Source: Burkholderiales bacterium (GTDB taxonomy: Bacteria > Pseudomonadota > Gammaproteobacteria > Burkholderiales > Usitatibacteraceae). Taken from it: a stretch of 64,000 nucleotides of DNA. The DNA lies in contig JAHCAK010000005.1 of assembly GCA_019634955.1 (NCBI GenBank), forward strand, positions 58,248 through 122,247. The letters are read 5' to 3'. The position numbers and the translations under genes are program-made. This document shows positions 58,581-64,000 of the stretch, piece after piece (position 1 is the stretch's first letter; each line of letters starts with the position of its first letter). Below the pieces are notes generated by a model. The model was not told where the DNA came from. It did no database searches and was given only the letters and a program-made list of their open reading frames with translations.

Positions 58581-59810
58581 GTGCCGGTCTTCCAGTACAA
58601 GGCGGTGACGCCCGCCGGCGAGGTTCTCGAGGGCGCCATGGACGCGACTTCCCGCGCCGGCGTCATCGAGCGGCTGCGCGACATGGGCTACACGCCGATC
58701 CGGGCCGCGGAGGCCGGGGTGGCGGAATCCCCGGCGGCCGTGCGCCGCGGCGCCGCGGCGCCGTTGTTCGGCCGCGGCATCTCCCAGGACGAAGTGGCCG
58801 TCGTCACGCGCGAGATCGCCACGCTCCTCGCCGCGGGGCTGCCGCTCGACCGCAGCCTCGAGATCATGGTCGGGCTCGCCGAGAACGCGAAGGTCGGCGA
58901 GATCCTGCGCGCCGTGAGGAACGAGGTCCGCGGCGGCGCGGCGCTCTCCAAGGCGCTCGAGGGGCAGGGCGGCGTGTTCTCCCGCTTCTACGTGAACATG
59001 GTGCGCGCCGGCGAGGCGGGCGGAGCGCTCGCCGACGTGCTCGCGCGCCTCGCGGAGCACATGGAACGCGCGAAGGAGCTTCGCGAGAGCGTCAAGTCCG
59101 CGCTGATCTATCCCACGATCCTGCTGCTGGTGGCGCTCTTTTCCGTGGTGATCCTGCTCGCGGTGGTCGTCCCGCAGTTCGAGCCCATCTTCGAGCAGAG
59201 CGGCAAGGCGCTGCCCTGGGTCACGGAGATGGTGCTCGGGGCGGGCGCGTTCATGCGCGGCTACTGGTGGGCGATCGTCCTGGGCGGGGTGGCGGTCACC
59301 TGGCTGGTCGCCAAGCGCCTCGAGTCGCCCGAGGCGAAGCTCGCCTGGGACCGCCGCGTGCTCGGCGTTCCCGTCGTCGGCGACCTCGCGGCCAAGGTCG
59401 AGACGGCGAGGCTCGCGCGCACCCTCGGCACGCTCCTGAGGAATGGGGTGTCGCTCGTGAACGCGCTGTCCATCGCCCGCGAGACGATGGGCAACACGTT
59501 CATGGCGGCGGGGCTCGCCGAGGTGGGCCGGGAGCTCAAGACCGGCCGCGGTTTCGCCAAGCCGATGATGGAGACGCGCCGCTTTCCCGTGTTCGCCGTG
59601 CACATGATCCAGGTGGGCGAGGAGACCGGCCGCCTGGACCGCATGCTCCTCGACGTGGCCGACGTGTACGACAAGGAGGTGGCGCGCGCGGTGAAGCGCT
59701 CGCTCGCGCTCCTGGAGCCGGCGATGATCCTCTTCCTCACCTTCGTGGTCGGCGCGGTGATCCTCTCGATCCTCGCCGCCATGCTCTCGATCTACGACCT
59801 GCCCATCTAG
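58581..59810 (+). CDS. gspF: type II secretion inner-membrane platform protein GspF
   Basis: A 409-residue polytopic protein with GTG start at 58581, 8 bases after gspE. It begins VPVFQYKAVTPAGEVLEGAM, the usual GspF opening. Two GspF domains (about residues 70-195 and 275-395) each with LLxxGLPL/GVSL-type motifs flank the membrane helices. It is the rotor or platform that couples GspE to pseudopilus growth. Confidence 0.95.
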   Translation: MPVFQYKAVTPAGEVLEGAMDATSRAGVIERLRDMGYTPIRAAEAGVAESPAAVRRGAAAPLFGRGISQDEVAVVTREIATLLAAGLPLDRSLEIMVGLAENAKVGEILRAVRNEVRGGAALSKALEGQGGVFSRFYVNMVRAGEAGGALADVLARLAEHMERAKELRESVKSALIYPTILLLVALFSVVILLAVVVPQFEPIFEQSGKALPWVTEMVLGAGAFMRGYWWAIVLGGVAVTWLVAKRLESPEAKLAWDRRVLGVPVVGDLAAKVETARLARTLGTLLRNGVSLVNALSIARETMGNTFMAAGLAEVGRELKTGRGFAKPMMETRRFPVFAVHMIQVGEETGRLDRMLLDVADVYDKEVARAVKRSLALLEPAMILFLTFVVGAVILSILAAMLSIYDLPI

Positions 59811-59831
59811 GGCGAAAGAACCGGAGTCGCC

Positions 59832-60266
59832 ATGACCGCCATTGCCCGCATGCCCGCCGCCCGCGCCAGCCGCGGCTTCACCCTGCTCGAGCTCGTGATG
59901 GTGCTCGTGATCATCGGCGTGATCCTCGCCATGGTCGGGCCGCGCGTCTTCACCAACCTCGGCCGCGCCAATTCGGAGGTGGCGCGGACCAAGATCGAGC
60001 AGATCGGCGGGCAGCTCGAGCTGTTCAAGCTCGACACCGGGCGCTACCCCACCACCCAGGAGGGCCTCGCCGCGCTCCTCTCGGCGCCGTCGGGCCTCGC
60101 CAACTGGAACGGCCCCTACATCAAGGACGGCAAGCTGCTCAAGGACGCGTGGGCGCGCGACTTCGTCTACCGCTCGCCCGGGGAGAAGGGCGCCTACGAC
60201 CTGCTCTCGCTCGGCGCCGACGGCAAGGAAGGCGGCGACGGCGAGAATCGCGACATCCACAACTGA
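59832..60266 (+). CDS. gspG: major pseudopilin GspG
   Basis: A 144-residue prepilin-like protein. The leader is cut before FTLLELVMVLVIIG, with Glu5. GRYPTTQEGLAALL and NWNGPYIK, and the C-terminal LGADGKEGGDGENRDI calcium-site loop are GspG marks. A GGAGT Shine-Dalgarno precedes the ATG. It forms the pseudopilus shaft. Confidence 0.96.
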   Translation: MTAIARMPAARASRGFTLLELVMVLVIIGVILAMVGPRVFTNLGRANSEVARTKIEQIGGQLELFKLDTGRYPTTQEGLAALLSAPSGLANWNGPYIKDGKLLKDAWARDFVYRSPGEKGAYDLLSLGADGKEGGDGENRDIHN

Positions 60267-60715
60267 TGTCCCGCCCGCCCGAGCGCGGATTCACCCTGCT
60301 CGAGCTCCTGCTCGTGCTGGTGATCGCGGCCACGGGCTACGTCCTCGTGGCCCGCCTGGCCTCCGGCGGCGTCTCCGGTGCCGAGCTCAAGAGCGCCGCG
60401 CGCGCGGTGGCCGCGGGCCTGCGGGACGCGCGCGGCACCGCCATTGCCCGCCAGGAAGCCACGGCACTGACTCTCGACCTCGAGAAGCGCGCCTTCGAGG
60501 TCGAGGGCGGCCGGTCCCGCGCGCTGCCCGCGCGGCTCGAGCTCAAGCTCTATACCGCCCAGTCCGAGATCGTGGACGACCGGCGCGGCGCGATCCGCTT
60601 CTACCCGGATGGAAGTTCCACGGGGGGGCGCGTCACGGTCGCGGCCGGGGAGCGCCGGCTGCTGGTGGACGTGGACTGGCTCACCGGCCGCGTGTCGATA
60701 AGGGAGGGAGGCTAG
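60266..60715 (+). CDS. gspH: minor pseudopilin GspH
   Basis: A 149-residue pseudopilin with leader MSRPPERG and helix FTLLELLLVLVIAATGYVL. The remaining part is beta-rich (RGAIRFYPDGSSTGGRVTV). The start overlaps gspG by one base (TGATG). It is assigned as GspH by order and by the C-terminal FYPDGSSTGG segment typical of GspH. Confidence 0.9.
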   Translation: MSRPPERGFTLLELLLVLVIAATGYVLVARLASGGVSGAELKSAARAVAAGLRDARGTAIARQEATALTLDLEKRAFEVEGGRSRALPARLELKLYTAQSEIVDDRRGAIRFYPDGSSTGGRVTVAAGERRLLVDVDWLTGRVSIREGG

Positions 60716-60732
60716 CCTCCCCGCCGCCGGCG

Positions 60733-61158
60733 ATGCGTCCGACAAGCCTCGCCCGCCCGGAGCGGGGGTTCACGCTCCTGGAGGTCCTTGCCGCGTTCGT
60801 GGTCTTCGCGCTCACGATGGCGTCGTTGATGCAGGTCTTCGGCGGCGGGCTTCGCGACGCGCAGCTGGCCGACGAGTACGCGCGGGCGGTGATGATCGCC
60901 CAGTCGCGGCTCGCGGAGGCCACGGCCACCGAGGCGCTCAAGGAGGCGACGGCATCGGGAACGGAAGGCCCCTTCGCGTGGGAGGTGGCCACTGCCGCCT
61001 ACGACGAGCGGCTCGAGGACCCGGCCGCCGACCGCAGCCGCGACCTGAACCTGCGGGTGCGGCTCCTGCGCATCGATTCGCGGGTCGCCTGGCGCGCGGC
61101 CGACGGGCGCGACCGGGTGGTGAGCCTCGCCACGCTGGCGCTCGCGTCGAAGCCATGA
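60733..61158 (+). CDS. gspI: minor pseudopilin GspI
   Basis: A 141-residue pseudopilin. The leader ends before FTLLEVLAAFVVFALTMASL, a GspI-type helix. VMIAQSRLAEATATEA matches the conserved GspI region after the helix. It is assigned by order and this region. Its stop overlaps gspJ as ATGA. Confidence 0.92.
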   Translation: MRPTSLARPERGFTLLEVLAAFVVFALTMASLMQVFGGGLRDAQLADEYARAVMIAQSRLAEATATEALKEATASGTEGPFAWEVATAAYDERLEDPAADRSRDLNLRVRLLRIDSRVAWRAADGRDRVVSLATLALASKP

Positions 61159-61829
61159 GAGGGCGGCGGCGGGCTCGCGGCTTCACGCTGCTCGAGACGG
61201 TGGTGGCGCTCACGCTGCTCGCCGTGATGCTGGGGCTGCTGTTCGCCGGATTGCGCACGGGTCTGCGGGCCTGGGACGCCGGCACGGACCGGGGCGACCG
61301 CGCCGACCGGGCGCTCCTGGCATTCTCCTTCGTCCGCAAGGAGCTCGCGGCGGCCTTTCCGTGGCGGCTGAAGGATCCCCTGGCGGTGAAGCTCGCCTTC
61401 CGCGGCGAGCGCGAGCGCCTGCGCTTCGTGTCGATGCGCCCGGCGGAGATCGGCGGGGGCGGGCTCTCGTTCGTCTCCTTCGAGTACGAGCCGGCGAGAG
61501 GCGCCCGCGCCGACGGGCGCCTCGTGATGCGGCGCGCGTTCGCGGCCGCGGCGAGCGCCGATTTCGCACCGCTCGACGCCGCGGAGGCGTTCCCTCTCCT
61601 CGACGGGGTGACGAGCGTGCGCTTCGAGTACTACGGCGCCGAGAACGACACCGTGCAGCCGGCGTGGAGCGACTCGTGGGACCATGCCCAGCGGCTGCCC
61701 ACGCACGTGCGCCTGGCCGCGAAGACTGGCGATCACGCGATCCCGGAGTTCGTCGTCGCCCTGCGCATCGGCGAGGAGGCGGGGTGCTACGAGTCGTCAT
61801 TCCAGCGCACGTGCGTTCCGCGCCGATGA
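61155..61829 (+). CDS. gspJ: minor pseudopilin GspJ
   Basis: A 224-residue pseudopilin, larger than GspH and GspI as expected. The leader ends before FTLLETVVALTLLAVMLGL. FRGERERLRFVSMRP and VTSVRFEYYGAENDTVQPAW match GspJ. Two cysteines near the end (GCYESSFQRTC) may form a disulfide. With GspI and GspK it should cap the pseudopilus. Confidence 0.92.
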   Translation: MRGRRRARGFTLLETVVALTLLAVMLGLLFAGLRTGLRAWDAGTDRGDRADRALLAFSFVRKELAAAFPWRLKDPLAVKLAFRGERERLRFVSMRPAEIGGGGLSFVSFEYEPARGARADGRLVMRRAFAAAASADFAPLDAAEAFPLLDGVTSVRFEYYGAENDTVQPAWSDSWDHAQRLPTHVRLAAKTGDHAIPEFVVALRIGEEAGCYESSFQRTCVPRR

Positions 61830-62779
61830 GGCACCGCGCATCCCGGCAGGCCGGCGTGGCCCTGGTCCTGGTGATCTGGGTGGTCACGCTGCTGCTCGTG
61901 ATCGCCGGAAGCTTCCTGTACGCGATGCGCGTGGACGCCCGCGCGGCGCGCAACGCCTCCCTGATCGCGCGCGGGGACGCGCTCGCCCAGGCGGCGGTCG
62001 CGCGCGCCGTCATTGAACTTTTCAAGCCGCTGGACGGTCAGGGTGTCTGGAAGCGCGACGGTGAGGCCCGCCTTTGGGTGTTCGACGGGGCCGAGGTGGC
62101 GACTAGCGTCTCGGACGAGTCTGCTAAAATCGACATCAACACCGCGAACAACGAGTTGCTCAAGGGGCTGTTCCGGCACGCCGGCATGAGCGAGGAGGAC
62201 GCCGCCAGGTTGCTCGATGCGGTGCTCGACTGGCGCGATGTCGATCCCCTCAAGCGCCCCCTGGGCGCGGAGGAAGCGGAATACGCGCAGGCAGGGCTCT
62301 TCGGCCGGCCGGCCAACTACCCGTTCCAGTCCACGGAGGAACTGCAGCTCGTCCTCGGCATCCCGCCCGGGGTTTTCCAGCGCATCGCCCCCATGATCAC
62401 CGTGTATTCGCGCCAGTCCGGCGTCAATCCCCAGCTCGCATCCCGCGGCGTCCTCCTCGCCATTCCCGGCGTGACCGCGGAGGCCGTGGACCTCTTCCTC
62501 GCCGAGCGCGAGGCCGCGCGGGCCGAGGGCAGGATGCCGCCGATCTTCACTGCGGCCGGCGCGTACGCGAGCTATGCGCGAACCGCGGCCGCGACGATCC
62601 GGGCGGACGTGCGCCTCGGCGACGGGATCGTGGTGTCCCGTGAGGCCGTGGCGATGCTCACCCCGCAATACCCGCGTCGTCCCTACACCCTGCTCGCCTG
62701 GCGCGAGGTCTCCCGCGACCGCGACGCACGCGAGTCGCAGGCCCCGGGCACGGAGGCCGCCGATGGCAAGCCTCGCTGA
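61826..62779 (+). CDS. gspK: minor pseudopilin GspK
   Basis: A 317-residue protein. The leader ends before VALVLVIWVVTLLLVIAG, lacking the Glu5 of other pseudopilins, as is normal for GspK. The large globular insert (KIDINTANNELLKGLFRH, VLDWRDVDP) is typical of the T2SSK domain. The start overlaps gspJ by 4 bases and the end overlaps gspL by 17 bases. Confidence 0.94.
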   Translation: MRHRASRQAGVALVLVIWVVTLLLVIAGSFLYAMRVDARAARNASLIARGDALAQAAVARAVIELFKPLDGQGVWKRDGEARLWVFDGAEVATSVSDESAKIDINTANNELLKGLFRHAGMSEEDAARLLDAVLDWRDVDPLKRPLGAEEAEYAQAGLFGRPANYPFQSTEELQLVLGIPPGVFQRIAPMITVYSRQSGVNPQLASRGVLLAIPGVTAEAVDLFLAEREAARAEGRMPPIFTAAGAYASYARTAAATIRADVRLGDGIVVSREAVAMLTPQYPRRPYTLLAWREVSRDRDARESQAPGTEAADGKPR

Positions 62780-64000
62780 GTCCCTCCTCGCGCCGGTGCG
62801 GGGGGCGGCCCATCGCGCCGGGCTGGTGGAAGTCCTGCGCTGGTGGCGCTCCGAGCTCGCGGCGTTGGTGCCCGCGGGCTGGCGGGAACGGTTCGACACC
62901 CGCGGCGTATCGTTCGTGTCAGCCGAAGGCGACGAATGGCGGCTGCTGCGTCCTGCGGCCGACGGGCTCGCGGAGGCGGGGCGCGCCAGGCTGGGCCCGC
63001 TCGACGCAGCCGCGCGCCGGACGGGCCTGCGCCGGCTGGTGGGCGCGGCGCCGGGCGATGCCGCCAACGCGTGGCTCGTCCTGGCCCCGGGCGAGGTTCT
63101 CGTCCGGGAAGCCGTGATGCCGCTTGCGGCGGAGGAGGCGCTTCGCGACGCGGTCGGTTTCGAGCTCGACCGGCTGACGCCCTTCACCGCCGAGCACGCC
63201 TGCTTCGACGTCCGCGTGACGGGCCGCGACGCGGCGGCGCAGCGCCTCACGCTGCAGCTTGCCGCGGCGCCGCGTTCACCCGTGGCCGCCCGGCTCGCGG
63301 AGCTGCGCGAGATGGGTGCAACGGTCCTGGGCGTCGGCGTCCCGGGCGACCTGGGCCTCGCATCCGCCCCGTTCAACCTCCTGGCTCCCGAAGAGCGCGA
63401 CCGGCCCGCCGTCTCGCGCGCCACCATGGTCGCCCGCGCGCTGGCCGGGGTCGCCGCGGTCCTCGCCGCCGTGGCCCTCGTCTATCCCCTCTGGCAGAAA
63501 CGCGAGGCGGTGATCGCCCTGCAGCCCCGCCTCGAGAGGGCCAAGGCGGGCGCGGAGGTGGCCGACCGTCTCGCGCGCGAGATCGAGCGTCTCGCGGCCG
63601 AGCACAACTACGTCCTCGCGAGGAAGCAGGGCCAGCATCCCGCGGTCCTCCTGGTCGAGGATCTCTCGCGGCTGCTTCCGGACACGACCTGGGTACAGCA
63701 GCTCGACATCAAGGCGGGGCCGAAGGTGCGCGAGCTCCAGCTCGCCGGCGAGACGGGGTCGTCCTCCCAGCTCATCGAGGTGCTGGAGAAGTCCGGCTCG
63801 CTGGCGAACGCGAGCTTCAAGTCGCCCCTCACGAAGGGCGTGACGCCCAACACGGAGCGCTTCCTCGTCTCCGCGGAGGTGAAGCCGCGCCCGCTCCCCG
63901 AGCCCAGGCCGGAGGCGTCGCTCGTGGTGGCACCTCCCGCCCCGGCGGCCGCGCCCGTCCCCGCCGCGCCTCCGGCGCAGGCGGCGCCCGCGCCGGTTCC
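62763..64000 (+). CDS. gspL: type II secretion protein GspL, 3' end outside the window
   Basis: 412 codons are visible and the frame is still open at the window edge. An N-terminal cytoplasmic actin-like region (about residues 1-215, with VMPLAAEEALRDAVGFELDR) is followed by a membrane helix (about 225-243) and a PilN-type periplasmic domain (about 250-375, with LLVEDLSRLLPDTTWVQQLD). This is the short GspL form with a fimbrial-assembly domain. After it comes a Pro/Ala-rich stretch that runs off the end. GspL anchors GspE to the membrane. It overlaps gspK by 17 bases. Confidence 0.88.
   Translation, partial: MASLAESLLAPVRGAAHRAGLVEVLRWWRSELAALVPAGWRERFDTRGVSFVSAEGDEWRLLRPAADGLAEAGRARLGPLDAAARRTGLRRLVGAAPGDAANAWLVLAPGEVLVREAVMPLAAEEALRDAVGFELDRLTPFTAEHACFDVRVTGRDAAAQRLTLQLAAAPRSPVAARLAELREMGATVLGVGVPGDLGLASAPFNLLAPEERDRPAVSRATMVARALAGVAAVLAAVALVYPLWQKREAVIALQPRLERAKAGAEVADRLAREIERLAAEHNYVLARKQGQHPAVLLVEDLSRLLPDTTWVQQLDIKAGPKVRELQLAGETGSSSQLIEVLEKSGSLANASFKSPLTKGVTPNTERFLVSAEVKPRPLPEPRPEASLVVAPPAPAAAPVPAAPPAQAAPAPV

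Overview
The window is high-GC chromosomal DNA of a betaproteobacterium, Burkholderiales- or Nitrosomonadales-like; genus cannot be read from it. The class call rests on gene neighbourhoods known from betaproteobacteria: rsmB-DUF4390-ntrY-ntrX, pilMNOPQ-aroKB divergent from a PBP1A gene, hemB-engB-cytochrome c4, thiD next to rubredoxin and pilGHIJ-chpA, and pcm-rhodanese-tolC opposite waaA-waaC. Coding density is very high. No gap between genes exceeds 300 bases; the largest are about 257 (47701-47957), 217 (32708-32924), 176 (22867-23042), 141 (27008-27148) and 136 bases (32380-32515). I saw no tRNA, rRNA, insertion sequence, phage gene, CRISPR array or attachment site.

Layout. 1-4456 (+): end of rsmB, a DUF4390 protein, and an NtrY/NtrX-type two-component pair whose regulator has a degenerate ATPase domain. 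4453-15666 (-): a nine-gene run, mostly start/stop-overlapped, encoding a dipeptide-type ABC importer, two SPINDLY/OGT-like TPR glycosyltransferases placed between the two ATPase genes, an N-formylglutamate amidohydrolase with a histidine-rich tail, and an AstE/aspartoacylase-like enzyme. 15779-22866: a small TPR gene, then (-) pilMNOPQ-aroK-aroB (type IV pilus alignment complex and secretin plus shikimate genes). 23043-28497: PBP1A, an unknown protein, hemB, engB and a dihaem cytochrome c4. Between hemB and engB is a strong candidate for an undescribed small RNA. 28494-32379 (-): thiD-thiE-hemL and a membrane diguanylate cyclase. 32516-42399 (+): rubredoxin and the Pil-Chp twitching chemotaxis operon, ending in a 1941-residue CheA hybrid.

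42396-47688 (-): uppP, a TPR-GAF-GGDEF protein and thiC behind a TPP riboswitch. 47958-50325 (+): a Pcm-like methyltransferase, a rhodanese and a TolC-type outer-membrane protein. 50300-52545 (-): waaA and waaC (LPS inner core). 52641-56778 (+): a family 2 glycosyltransferase and rfbBACD (dTDP-L-rhamnose). 56860-64000 (+): type II secretion genes gspE-F-G-H-I-J-K-L, with gspL cut by the window edge.

Much of the window serves the cell envelope and surface machines: peptidoglycan synthesis (PBP1A, UppP), LPS and rhamnose, type IV pili and their chemosensory control, type II secretion and TolC. Two diguanylate cyclases and a GspE with a MshEN-like N-terminus suggest cyclic-di-GMP input. The main candidates for something new are the transporter/glycosyltransferase/deacylase operon and the putative sigma-E-type sRNA at about 27072-27139.
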